A program made the translations under genes and the position numbers. The notes beneath the pieces are model-generated. The model searched no databases. It was not told where the DNA came from and saw only the letters and a program-made list of their open reading frames with translations. DNA of 64,000 nt, taken from assembly GCA_964400675.1 (NCBI GenBank), contig CAYNVO010000008.1:1-64000 (forward strand), in the 5' to 3' direction. Positions 35,004 to 42,990 of this stretch are shown piece by piece. Numbering within the stretch: position 1 is the first letter of the stretch; every line of letters begins with the position of its first letter. Source of the DNA: 9FT-COMBO-48-23 sp964400675. Lineage in GTDB: Bacteria; Chloroflexota; Dehalococcoidia; GIF9; UBA5629.

Positions 35004-35321
35004 CTACAGTAGTCCCTCGATCTTTGCTCGAATCATGTTGTCGGGGACAGCACCAAGGCTCTCATCTACCACCTGACCTTTATTGAAGAATAACAAAAGT
35101 GGTATACTCATAACCTGATATTCCCTAGCTGCCTGTGGATTTTCATCCACGTTCAGCTTGCAGAACTTGACCTTGTCCTTATACTCCTTTGATAGCTTTT
35201 CGGTTATTGGGGCAATCATCATGCAGGGGCCACACCACGGTGCCCAGAAGTCCACCACTACAGGCACCTTGGACTTCAGTACCTCGTCTTCAAAGTTCTC
35301 ATCCGTAATTTCTATCACCAT
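35004..35321 (-). CDS. trxA: Thioredoxin
   Basis: 105 residues, a normal thioredoxin. The active site FWAPWCGPC places the redox pair at Cys30 and Cys33, and the cis-Pro loop appears in MSIPLLLFF. It reduces protein disulfides in the cytoplasm. It starts two bases after the preceding gene ends. The only reductase-like gene in the cluster lacks the CxxC needed to reduce it, so another reductase must exist. Confidence 0.93.
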   Translation of the reverse strand: MVIEITDENFEDEVLKSKVPVVVDFWAPWCGPCMMIAPITEKLSKEYKDKVKFCKLNVDENPQAAREYQVMSIPLLLFFNKGQVVDESLGAVPDNMIRAKIEGLL

Positions 35322-35323
35322 AT

Positions 35324-35611
35324 CTATTGCTTCCCTTCATGTTCGTCATTTTCCTTTAACCAAATTCGGTACATTTTTTCACCGCTCTCCTCGTAGCACT
35401 GGAACCCTCTTGAATCAGCCTTCCCTACCATTACATGTTGTTTTCCTTTCAGTCCAATAGCCTGGCCCAACCAGTTTCTAAAATGCGCCCCACTGCCAAA
35501 GTAGACTTTTATCCATCTGTTGCCCTCTTTGTCCACCCTCCGTCGGACTTCCTCCTCTTCGGCCATTCTTTGGCGAACAAGGTTTTCCCGGTCTAGGTGC
35601 TTCGTGGTCAT
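35324..35611 (-). CDS. Conserved-looking small protein of unknown function
   Basis: 95 residues, highly charged at the N-terminus (RQRMAEEEEVRRRVDKEG), followed by a beta-rich part with WIKVYFGSGAHFRNWLGQAIG and MYRIWLKE. It has one Cys. No family was recognised. GAGGT precedes ATG 35611. It lies tightly between two thioredoxin-fold genes, so it is probably made with them. Confidence 0.65.
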   Translation of the reverse strand: MTTKHLDRENLVRQRMAEEEEVRRRVDKEGNRWIKVYFGSGAHFRNWLGQAIGLKGKQHVMVGKADSRGFQCYEESGEKMYRIWLKENDEHEGKQ

Positions 35612-35632
35612 CGCGCATACCTCATATCAGCT

Positions 35633-36013
35633 CTATGATGTTTGCCCAGTTTGAGATAACTCTCCGTTTCTCGGCGGTTCCTCTTCTGAAATCACACTGT
35701 CCAACAAGCGTTTCAACGACTTCCGGTCCTGAAAACCAACAAGCTTCTTCACCGGCTGAGAATGACGAAAGATGAGTATAGTGGGCAGGACGATGACACG
35801 ATACTTAGCAGATATTTCAGGGCTTTTTTCTATATCCACTCTGACGAACTTCACCCTGTCACCACATCTCTCGGCTAGCTCATTAGCCAAAAGACATGTG
35901 GGGTAACAAGAGCGGCACCACTCCGCAGTGAAGCAGGTGAACACAGGGAATTTGCACTTCAGCACTTCCTTCTCAAAGTCCTGGTCTGTAGTCTCTTTCA
36001 CGGCACTGCCCAT
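35633..36013 (-). CDS. Thioredoxin-fold protein with CRSC active site
   Basis: 126 residues. FTAEWCRSC gives redox cysteines at 33 and 36 with an unusual Arg-Ser between them; additional Cys at 20, 27 and 40 surround the site. The cis-Pro loop is IVLPTILIF. The rest follows thioredoxin (VKFVRVDIEKSPEISAKYRV). There is no signal peptide, so it is cytoplasmic. The different CxxC suggests another potential or partner than the neighbouring CGPC thioredoxin. Confidence 0.85.
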   Translation of the reverse strand: MGSAVKETTDQDFEKEVLKCKFPVFTCFTAEWCRSCYPTCLLANELAERCGDRVKFVRVDIEKSPEISAKYRVIVLPTILIFRHSQPVKKLVGFQDRKSLKRLLDSVISEEEPPRNGELSQTGQTS

Positions 36014-36095
36014 TTAGTTATCGTTCTTCTTCACTGTGTATACCGACCAATACCAAACGCCCGATTATCATTGCTACAAGTATTCCGGCCTCGTT

Positions 36096-36395
36096 TCAAT
36101 TTCCTACAAAAGCCCTGACGAAAACATCAGGTACAGGAGTCCAGTCATCGGGCAATCCCAACCTCTCCCTTGCCTCATAATAATCTGTGTTTCCAAACGA
36201 CTGCTCAGGACCAAAATTGAGATACAAGATCTGCCTCAATTCCTCCAACACGCTATTGAGGTCAGTAGAATTAAAGGCAGGGATCAACAGCGAATATGGT
36301 GTATATTCCGAAGCGAGTTCCTCGCCATAATTATCATGTAGCCAATCCCAACACAGCCGATCAACCTGACCACTTGTCATAGCCTTTCCCCTCAT
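36096..36395 (-). CDS. Hypothetical protein in the fur-led operon
   Basis: About 99 residues; ATG 36395 and ATG 36380 are both possible starts, and neither has an ideal ribosome site. The sequence WDWLHDNYGEELASEYTPYSLLIPAF and LGLPDDWTPVPDVFVRAFVG is acidic and globular with a single Cys. No family was recognised. It starts 6 bases after the fur stop. Confidence 0.6.
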   Translation of the reverse strand: MRGKAMTSGQVDRLCWDWLHDNYGEELASEYTPYSLLIPAFNSTDLNSVLEELRQILYLNFGPEQSFGNTDYYEARERLGLPDDWTPVPDVFVRAFVGN

Positions 36396-36401
36396 CAATC
36401 A

Positions 36402-36839
36402 TCAGGGTGACCTCCTTTCCTGTTTGTCCTCGCATTCCTGGCAGCAACCTTCAAGATATAACTCAGCCTTCGTTGCTTTGAAGCCATATTTTTCTTGTAT
36501 TGTATCCATCAATGCCTGAACGAGGGGACTTTCAAACTCGATTACCTTTCCGCATCCCTGGCATACCAGGTGTTGGTGTTCTGGCGAATGCTTTATCTCG
36601 TAGTAGCAGCTAACCTTACCCAGTCTTCTCTCGTCAATCAACCCTAATTGCTTGAAAAGGTTGAGGCTCCGGTATACGGTGGCCGGGCTGATGGACTGGT
36701 CCCTGGCGCTTGCGCGCCGATACAGCTCCTTGGCATTTATATGTCCTTCAGCCTCTTGAACCAGCTTCAAGAGCAGCCTTCGTTGGTTTGTGAGTACATG
36801 CCCTTTAAGCAGCTCATCTTGGTTGCGAATGAGTCTCAT
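36402..36839 (-). CDS. Fur/PerR-family transcriptional regulator
   Basis: 145 residues. The N-terminal winged helix includes TNQRRLLLKLVQEAEGHINAKELYRRA and the recognition helix SPATVYRSLNLFKQLGLI. The C-terminal part has the metal site HSPEHQHLVCQGC (Cys93, Cys96) and a second zinc Cys pair in GCCQEC (133, 136). This Cys pattern is typical of PerR and Fur. Heading an operon of thioredoxins and iron-sulfur proteins, a peroxide- or iron-responsive repressor is likely. A palindrome overlaps its own start codon, suggesting autorepression. Confidence 0.9.
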   Translation of the reverse strand: MRLIRNQDELLKGHVLTNQRRLLLKLVQEAEGHINAKELYRRASARDQSISPATVYRSLNLFKQLGLIDERRLGKVSCYYEIKHSPEHQHLVCQGCGKVIEFESPLVQALMDTIQEKYGFKATKAELYLEGCCQECEDKQERRSP

Positions 36840-36840
36840 T
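36828..36840. promoter_or_regulatory. Candidate Fur/PerR operator at the operon start
   Basis: A perfect 6-1-6 palindrome AATGAG-T-CTCATT covers the fur start codon (36839) and the predicted transcription start (about 36841). On the coding strand it is preceded by GAT, giving GATAATGAGACTCATT, similar to a Fur/Per box core. Confidence 0.5.
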
Positions 36841-36847
36841 ATCTACC

Positions 36848-36877
36848 ACTTTACATCATTCGGGCCATCCTTGTCAA
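36848..36877 (-). promoter_or_regulatory. Promoter of the fur-redox operon
   Basis: Reverse-strand TTGACA (36877-36872) and TAAAGT (36853-36848) with 18-bp spacing. The predicted start at about 36841 is within a few bases of the ATG at 36839, implying an almost leaderless mRNA. Confidence 0.6.
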
Positions 36878-36975
36878 GAAGCATGGAGTAGCTTAAAATC
36901 AGCGACGGATGGTTTTGCCTTAGTAGTGGGTGGTGTTTTGTGTGGTCGGACAGCTGTCTTACTTCAGTTAGTTGT

Positions 36976-37575
36976 CTATTTGTCGCCGACAAACAGAGAT
37001 GGATTGAGTTCGTAGATGGGAGTGCCGACCCTGCTTGGGTCGGTAAGCGAGCTGAGTTTAGGACTTATAATACTACAGGCTTTAAGTTCGGATAGGAGAG
37101 GGTCTACTCTGTCCCCCAAGCCGAGTTCGATACACAATCTCTTTATTTGGATGCCGCTGACTCGACGGCCTTTAGCTTCAGAGCCGATTCTTGCTACTAG
37201 GGTTCGTATCTTGTCAATTTCTGGCTCGCCTATATCTTTAAATGCTTCCGTAACAGCAGTTTCCGGGTCCCAGCGACCAGTTTCGCTCGCATTCCTCACA
37301 AGATGTTTGACCACGTTTGTAGTGTGATATATCTCCCCAGGACGAGCTACAAGGGTCCTGTCTTCCCAATCACCAGCCTTGCTAGCTCTCACTGGGAGCA
37401 GCAATCTCCATCCATAACCCAATATCAAAACATCTTCGACATTATCTCCGCTCATTGTCTTTATTTCTTCGTATGAAGCCTTCCCGTTTTTGACTACCAG
37501 CCCCATGACCTGAGCTATTTGGGCAGCATCATCAGCCTTCATGAAGCTGGTCAAGGCATCCTTTAGTTTGTTCAT
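36976..37575 (-). CDS. Hypothetical protein, possibly helix-turn-helix
   Basis: 199 residues. The first half (MKADDAAQIAQVMGLVVKNG, SYEEIKTM) looks like a winged-helix segment. The second half, EIDKIRTLVARIGSEAKG and LCIELGLGDRVDPLLSELK, is helical and ends with a short beta part. No Cys cluster or catalytic motif is evident. No family was recognised. It lies inside the repeat-bracketed segment, upstream of fur but outside its promoter. Confidence 0.55.
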   Translation of the reverse strand: MNKLKDALTSFMKADDAAQIAQVMGLVVKNGKASYEEIKTMSGDNVEDVLILGYGWRLLLPVRASKAGDWEDRTLVARPGEIYHTTNVVKHLVRNASETGRWDPETAVTEAFKDIGEPEIDKIRTLVARIGSEAKGRRVSGIQIKRLCIELGLGDRVDPLLSELKACSIISPKLSSLTDPSRVGTPIYELNPSLFVGDK

Positions 37576-37631
37576 ACCCGCTTGTAGTCTTTAGTATTGC
37601 GTTTTATCTAATTAGCTCCGCTAAGCTACGC

Positions 37632-37973
37632 TCAGCAGATGTCCGGCCTATTTTTACCAGTGTCCCAGTAACTTAAATCCTGCGATGAAATTCCAGGGCC
37701 TTGAAGCGAAACAAATCCGCTCATTGGTCCGGTCTCGAGTTGAACACCGGTAAGATTCCGATAGTCCCAAGAAGTTAGCTTAGAACCAAACATTACGCCA
37801 CCCATCATTCCCTTCTTGAAGATGAATGCACGGTTTTTAGTCCCTATTATTGCTGAATCCCATAAACCTAAAATAATTACTTGAACAAGTTCGCCGGCTC
37901 CTAAATTTTGGTCGAGTAATTTATTAGCTTCGTTACGTAACATATTGCGATTATCCATTATATACCTCCGCAT
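37632..37973 (-). pseudogene. Truncated copy of the SHOCT-protein gene
   Basis: The first 108 codons are identical to the gene at 29635-30195. At 37648 the homology stops, and the frame ends after five unrelated residues (RPDIC). The SHOCT domain and about 75 residues are lost. The promoter and ribosome site are intact, so a 113-residue fragment could still be made. Confidence 0.85.
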
Positions 37974-38144
37974 TCCACTTACCTCCTTGCGATAGCGCGA
38001 AATGTAAAAATTTCGAATCTACTCTAGCGAATGGACAAAGACATGTCAACAAATCATATGTTTGAATAAGAGACAATGAAGACTACTGCCGGGTGAAATC
38101 CTTATTAAAACGCCGAAAGGTGCACTAATTAACAAAATGGACAA
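37649..38144. repeat. 496-bp exact direct repeat, copy 2
   Basis: Identical to 29871-30366. Together the copies bracket 30367-37648 and could recombine to delete or amplify a 7778-bp unit. The lack of divergence implies a recent event or gene conversion. Confidence 0.95.
38021..38049 (-). promoter_or_regulatory. Duplicated promoter of the truncated SHOCT copy
   Basis: Identical to 30243-30271: TTGACA and TAGAGT on the reverse strand with 17-bp spacing. Confidence 0.65.
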
Positions 38145-38217
38145 ATGTAATATGCTGAACAATAGGCAATTGCCCTGAATGAGAACTAGCGCTGTTCAAG
38201 CTGCATTGGTTGGCTCT

Positions 38218-38307
38218 TTATTTCTTCTTTTGTTCTGTCTTCTGTGCTTTCCTCTCTGTTTTTTGCTCCTTAGGTTTTTTTACATTTTTTCTTCCCTTAC
38301 TACCCAC
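38218..38307 (-). CDS. Tiny Lys-rich protein (29 residues)
   Basis: GTG 38307 is preceded by AAGGAGG with 7-base spacing. The product reads V/MGSKGRKNVKKPKEQ, then KTERKAQKTEQKKK, with 12 Lys and no hydrophobic residue besides Val. Such tiny basic proteins could bind nucleic acid. The ribosome site is as good as any in the window, which is the main support; no family was identified with certainty. Confidence 0.55.
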   Translation of the reverse strand: MGSKGRKNVKKPKEQKTERKAQKTEQKKK

Positions 38308-38614
38308 GTCTAAACCTCCTTATTCAATTCCTTTTTAGGTCTTACTTGCTAACACCTTACCTGTAAATTCTCTTCAGGTCAAATTATAATGTTATCTCCA
38401 CAGATATCGAAGACATCCGGTGATTTAGAATTTCTCTAATATGACAGATGCGTTGAATTGCACAAGTCGCTATTTTGTTGCCACTGCACAAACATCGGCA
38501 TGTTTATCGTTTCACGCTTGTATATAAATATGGCCAATCATTCCTGAGACCCACAATGACCACGATCTAGCTGCCCCAAAGTGTCTCTGCAACCCGGTGT
38601 AAGGCACCAAGTGC
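38308..38614. other. Intergenic stretch without recognised features
   Basis: About 300 bases of AT-rich DNA between the tiny gene and the GC-rich radical SAM gene. No hairpin terminator, tRNA or open frame with a ribosome site was seen. Confidence 0.5.
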
Positions 38615-39997
38615 TCAGATAGCCACTGCCTGTGGCCAAGGCTCGCGGCGTGCCCTGGTCCACAGCGTGTTCACGTAAGTTAGCGCGAAGTGGTTCTGTG
38701 CGAGATGAAGCCAGAACGCACCCGGCTCGGTGAGTTTGAGGTACTCTTCACTGCGAACCGCCAGCCCAACCTGTTCCATGGCTCTCAGCCACCAGCGAGC
38801 CTTAGGCGCGTCGTTACCGAGAACCGCCTCGAGGTCATCCAGAGGGATGCGCGTGTCATAGAAGCGCCAATATAGCCACCACCAGCCAGGCATCTCACCG
38901 GCGAACGGCATGCGCAGGGCAATCGCCGTGCGTCCCGTGCACGCTGCCTGTATCCAGTTGTTGAGGTCGAACGTGTTGAGCACAAACCCGTCAGGCAGGT
39001 GAGATCCAGCACCTGGGCCAACCCCTATGTAACCATCCCGAGTGACTGACGAATAGAGCGGGACGCCACCTCGCTTGAAGCTCCATACCGACACTCGTTC
39101 GAATCCATGTTCCGCGCACCACTCGCTGATGGCCCGATAGTGCGTCCGGCGCACTCGCAGAGTTGGCATGCGCAGTGCAGTCAGGCGCAGGAACTCACCG
39201 ACCGAGGTATATGGGAACGTGAAGAGCGGGTAGGTCGTGAGTTGGTTCGCGCCGAGTTGTGCAGCGCGGGCCAAATCCGCAACCACGTCGCTGGCTGTCT
39301 GGCCAGGCAGCGCGAACATGATATCCGTGTTGACCGAGGCAAAGCCACCTTCTGCGAGCAGTGCCAGCGCGTGCTCTGCGACAGACGGGCTGTAGCGTCG
39401 TCCTATCACCGCTAAGTTCTTTGGGTGAAATGATTGCACGCCAAGCGAAACGAGCGCAACGCCCACATCGTGCAATTGGTGTACGGTCACATCGTCCACG
39501 TCATTGGGGTTTGTCTCGATGCAGATGTCACCCGTAAGGCGGAAGCGCTCGCGCACGCGCGCAAGCACAGTGGCGACGCCACCCAGCGCAAGCGTCGGCG
39601 TGCCGCCACCGATGTAGACGCTCGTCACCTCGGCAGGCCCGATCTTGTCGGCCCACCAGTCGACCTCGGCGAGCGCGGCCCGTGTGTAGGGTTCCACGAG
39701 CGTCTCATCATACGGTACTTTAGTGTAGGGGCAATACGGACAGAAATTACGACAGAACGGCACGTGCAGATACAGTGAGGTGCGCTCGACGCGTGGCGGC
39801 GTCCAGTCCTGTGGGGGCGGTTCGAAGACCCATCGCTGATCGGGGCCCACAAGGTAGCGGCGGACGGCGCGCGTTACGAGGCGTGATAGCGTGTGGCCCG
39901 GGCTGTTCACCAGTACCTCAGCATACCGAGCAAAAGCATCAATTCCAACAGCTATCCTATCCACTCCATGTATAGGATATGTGGAATTTGGGGACAA
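38615..39997 (-). CDS. Radical SAM protein related to HemW/HemN, foreign-looking
   Basis: 460 residues. The CX3CX2C cluster motif CRNFCPYC (Cys82, 86, 89) is preceded by LYLHVPF as in coproporphyrinogen dehydrogenase/HemW relatives. YIGGGTPT, ETNPNDV, LGVQSF and DIMFALPGQT follow, all of that group. The C-terminal region (GVGPGAGSHLPDG) matches the HemW-like part. The first 70 residues are an extra extension. Codon use is strongly GC-rich (many GCG, CGC, CTC), unlike neighbouring genes, which suggests recent transfer. The start is uncertain: TTG 39997 opens the frame, while GTG 39964 is an alternative. A heme-chaperone or methyltransferase-like role cannot be chosen from sequence. Confidence 0.8.
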   Translation of the reverse strand: MSPNSTYPIHGVDRIAVGIDAFARYAEVLVNSPGHTLSRLVTRAVRRYLVGPDQRWVFEPPPQDWTPPRVERTSLYLHVPFCRNFCPYCPYTKVPYDETLVEPYTRAALAEVDWWADKIGPAEVTSVYIGGGTPTLALGGVATVLARVRERFRLTGDICIETNPNDVDDVTVHQLHDVGVALVSLGVQSFHPKNLAVIGRRYSPSVAEHALALLAEGGFASVNTDIMFALPGQTASDVVADLARAAQLGANQLTTYPLFTFPYTSVGEFLRLTALRMPTLRVRRTHYRAISEWCAEHGFERVSVWSFKRGGVPLYSSVTRDGYIGVGPGAGSHLPDGFVLNTFDLNNWIQAACTGRTAIALRMPFAGEMPGWWWLYWRFYDTRIPLDDLEAVLGNDAPKARWWLRAMEQVGLAVRSEEYLKLTEPGAFWLHLAQNHFALTYVNTLWTRARREPWPQAVAI

Positions 39998-40177
39998 TTC
40001 AAGAAAATTGCCCGCAGGTATCGCAGAAATTTCACCGGTAATTTTAATGGCTAAACATTATGAGTAATTGTTCAGCTGATTATATATATGCACCAAACTA
40101 TCCGCTAAAGATAAAGTTTGGAGGCCTATCTTGTCATAAACTGCCGTTGATAACGCTGAAGCTAATTCGGGAGAGGA

Positions 40178-40588
40178 CTATGTCTTGTTTGGTTTATTCT
40201 TATATTTATCGCTACCATGACCGGTGTGCTGTGACAGAGGTTCAATGCACTGATGTATAACTTCTCCCGTAATAGGATCAGTAATTATCTCTTTATAAAG
40301 GTCATTTTCCCGGTCAAATACTCTAACAAGGTTCATCCATTTGTTGGTTTTTCTGTGAAGGTCATCACCAGTGATTTCTTCAATAAACGGCTTTGAAACA
40401 CCGCTATGCTTGCCTTTCAGACCTAACTTAGATTTAAAAACTAAGCTATCCCTGATGACGACCTCAAAGAGTCTAGCAGTTGATCCACAATACGGGCAAG
40501 GAATACGTTGATCAGGCTGACAGTGAACATCTTCTTGTAAAGGCGATTTACATTTCCCGCATAGCACGGACAAACTGTCTACTGACAT
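40178..40588 (-). CDS. Hypothetical protein with N-terminal zinc ribbon
   Basis: 136 residues. Two CxxC pairs, CGKC (residues 10-13) and CPYCGS (31-36), form a probable zinc ribbon. The middle is basic (FKSKLGLKGKHSG). A short GEV-like beta part (EIITDPITGEVIHQCIEPLSQHTGHG) ends it. Such ribbon proteins are widespread but uncharacterised. ATG 40588 was used. It lies beside the GC-rich radical SAM gene but has ordinary base composition. Confidence 0.6.
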   Translation of the reverse strand: MSVDSLSVLCGKCKSPLQEDVHCQPDQRIPCPYCGSTARLFEVVIRDSLVFKSKLGLKGKHSGVSKPFIEEITGDDLHRKTNKWMNLVRVFDRENDLYKEIITDPITGEVIHQCIEPLSQHTGHGSDKYKNKPNKT

Positions 40589-40751
40589 GTTTTTAGCTTA
40601 TCACAGCATAAACCATTCAAGCAAGCAGTACCTCAATCTATCCATCGAGTCTGGCTTTTTATTCAATTTGATGGAATTGAACTAATGTCAGTTTTGTTCA
40701 ATTCAGATGACAGGCATTAGATCTGGAGGATGGGAGGGATAACCTCTTGGT

Positions 40752-40787
40752 CGGAAAAAGAAAGAAGCAGGCCACAAATAAGCCTGC
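40752..40787 (-). terminator. Terminator after the tRNA remnant
   Basis: On the reverse strand GCAGGC (40787-40782) pairs with GCCTGC (40772-40767) and is followed by a T-rich tract down to 40752. It lies 16 bases from the tRNA 3' end, as expected for a once functional tRNA gene. Confidence 0.65.
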
Positions 40788-40802
40788 CTCTAAGTATTAT
40801 CT

Positions 40803-40847
40803 TGGTAGCGGGGGTTGGATTTGAACCAACGACCTTCGGGTTGCGAG
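40803..40847 (-). tRNA. 3' half of an initiator tRNA-like gene (remnant)
   Basis: The reverse strand has CTCGCAA as anticodon loop, then CCCGAAGGTCG, a full T-arm (GTTGG/CCAAC) and acceptor strand CCCCGCT with ACCA. This matches the 3' half of bacterial tRNA-fMet except that the anticodon CAT reads CGC. The matching 5' half is missing, since the sequence before the anticodon loop does not pair with it. Confidence 0.65.
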
Positions 40848-41144
40848 CCTAAGGGCCGCTAATCCCGCCCGTTAGCTATTCGTTAGCTGTCTTATACCTT
40901 CATATGAAAGGGAATGGCAAAGGTGGTGGTCAGTCCGGTGGATAGGTTGTTGTAGGACTAGTTTTGAAGGGGCAGGTCAACAAGACTAAATTTCTCTTTT
41001 GGTGGGAGGGTCAGGGCACAAAAATGCATACGGGACAGACTGTTTACTGGTTATTCGCCAGCAACATATTGTCTGCCCCGTATGACACTTATATTAGCTT
41101 ATTTGTGCTTACAAGAATTTGATAGCTATTGATAAATCAAAACT

Positions 41145-41510
41145 CTAAATTTTGACTTCCGGTTCTAGCCCTATTGTTAATAGAGCTCTTATCGCGGCTA
41201 TGAGTGCTACTGGAGACATCAAGGCAGCAAAGTTAACGATTATGCCACTAACCATCGCGCCTGACCATAAATTTGTGATAGGAACGAGGGCAGCTGTCAT
41301 TGCCAACAAGGCTATAACAGACAGAAGCAAGGTATGTAAGCCTCCATTGCCCTTAGCAAAGACGACATAGATAATCCCGATGATAAGACCGAATACTGCT
41401 AGCACCACTGTAATGGCGACATTCGAGGGCGCTACTATACCCCCTATGATAACAAGCACCAGACCGATACAGAATAATATGAAACTGACCAATCCCCAAG
41501 CTTTGCGCAT
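41145..41510 (-). CDS. Hypothetical four-helix membrane protein
   Basis: 121 residues, almost entirely hydrophobic, with four predicted membrane helices (about 8-27, 32-52, 60-80 and 88-112) and a short charged linker FAKGNGG. AGGAGGTAATTAATTC precedes ATG 41510. No family was recognised. Confidence 0.65.
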   Translation of the reverse strand: MRKAWGLVSFILFCIGLVLVIIGGIVAPSNVAITVVLAVFGLIIGIIYVVFAKGNGGLHTLLLSVIALLAMTAALVPITNLWSGAMVSGIIVNFAALMSPVALIAAIRALLTIGLEPEVKI

Positions 41511-41988
41511 GAATTAATTACCTCCTCTTTTATTTTTGCTTCCTCGTATAAGCTCTCGTAATGGCTTTTCGCTGATTCTCCCACAGCAACATCTCCTCGA
41601 CCCCGATAATTGACCGATAAAGCATATATCTCAACGTCAGTTTCTGTCCCTCTCACCCCCTTTCTTAATTAAAAAGGCACTGGCGATCACTACACTATCT
41701 AGCGATTGCCGTGCCTATTTTTCGCCCCTACACTACCTCCGAAAAGCTAACGTTATTTCAGGTGTTGTTTTATGCTTTGTGCTTCTACTTCAGTCTACCC
41801 TCTGGTCTGGATTTTGTCAAACATACGTGAACCGATACATTGCACAAACCGCCCTATTGTGTCCCATTTACCCTGACGATTTACAGATCACTTGATGCAG
41901 CCCTTCGAATTATTACTTGACCTCTACAAATCCCCGTTATCCAAAAATATGATTCGTTACGATAATAGAAGAAAGGATTTGAACTCAC
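41511..41988. other. Intergenic region without recognised features
   Basis: Open frames here lack ribosome sites and coding character. No promoter or RNA structure was identified with confidence. Confidence 0.5.
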
Positions 41989-42990
41989 TCAATGGAGTTC
42001 AAATAAACTGAGTTTGTCAAGGCGGTCAAAGTTGTGCCAAGAGTCTATCCAGCGGACGGTACCGGAGCGACAGCGCATCGCTATGGACTGAGTCTGTACC
42101 CCGCCACTAAAATAACGTACACCCTTCAGTAATTCGCCGCTACTGACCCCGGTGGCAGCAAAAAACACATCGTCACTATCTATTAGGTCCTGTGTCTTAT
42201 AGACCTTATCAACATCAACGCCCGAGACTATAGCGGCCTTTCTCTCGCTGTCATCGCGGGGCCAGGCCTTACATTGAATGCCGCCCCCAATGCAGTGTAT
42301 CGCCGCAGCGGAGAGGACCCCCTCTGGCGTGCCCCCGATGCCCATAAGCACATCAACCTCTCTTTCAGGCAGAGCTGCCTCTATGCTCGCGGAAACATCA
42401 CCATCAGCAATCAATTTGACCCTGGCGCCAGCACTTCTAATATCCGATAACAACTGTTCGTGCCGCGGCCTGTCCAAAACCACCACTGTAAGTTCCGATA
42501 TCTTCCTCTGCTTAGCTTTGGCTATGTTCTTCAAGTTTTCTGCCACCGGTGCGTTGATATCTATGCAGCCTTTTGCTTCCGCTCCGGTAACAATTTTATT
42601 CATATATACGAATTGCATGGGGCAGTGCATCGTCCCCTTGGCCGCAAGCGCTACTACAGAGATAGCTCCGGGAAGACCTCTGGCGACAAGGGTAGTCCCG
42701 TCAATAGGATCAACAGCAATGTCAACCTTTAAATCTGATCCATCACCAATGCGCTCTCCTATATATAACATGGGAGCATGGTCCTTTTCTCCTTCCCCAA
42801 TGACTACGATTCCGTCCATCTGGATATAGCCCAGTGTATAACGCATGGCAGCTACCGCAGCCTTGTCTACCAGTGTCTTATCGCCCCTACCCAAATAACG
42901 AGCGGCAGCCATGGCCGCCGCTTCGGTGACCCGCACTAATTCCATCGCAATATTGCGTTCAATAGGCTGGTGAGAATGCGCTATTTTCAT
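41989..42990 (-). CDS. glpX: Class II fructose-1,6-bisphosphatase (GlpX)
   Basis: Hydrolyses fructose 1,6-bisphosphate to fructose 6-phosphate in gluconeogenesis. The N-terminus ERNIAMELVRVTEAAA, the metal-binding GEGEKD and DPIDGTT, and GIGGTPEGVLSAAA are diagnostic of GlpX. At 333 residues it has normal length. The start at ATG 42990 adds a dozen residues before the usual ERN-opening. Downstream in transcription order of the phosphofructokinase and aldolase genes, but separated from them by 396 bases. Confidence 0.95.
   Translation of the reverse strand: MKIAHSHQPIERNIAMELVRVTEAAAMAAARYLGRGDKTLVDKAAVAAMRYTLGYIQMDGIVVIGEGEKDHAPMLYIGERIGDGSDLKVDIAVDPIDGTTLVARGLPGAISVVALAAKGTMHCPMQFVYMNKIVTGAEAKGCIDINAPVAENLKNIAKAKQRKISELTVVVLDRPRHEQLLSDIRSAGARVKLIADGDVSASIEAALPEREVDVLMGIGGTPEGVLSAAAIHCIGGGIQCKAWPRDDSERKAAIVSGVDVDKVYKTQDLIDSDDVFFAATGVSSGELLKGVRYFSGGVQTQSIAMRCRSGTVRWIDSWHNFDRLDKLSLFELH

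Larger units (their letters stand above)
40589..41144. other. Intergenic region holding a tRNA remnant
   Basis: The only recognised content is the 3' half of an initiator-type tRNA (40803-40847) and a terminator after it. A nearby direct repeat CGTTAGCT occurs twice around 40870-40890. No gene was found. Confidence 0.6.

Noticed and set aside
39107..39778. Long forward-strand frames inside the radical SAM gene
   Set aside because: They arise from the high GC content of the real reverse-strand gene and have no motifs of their own.
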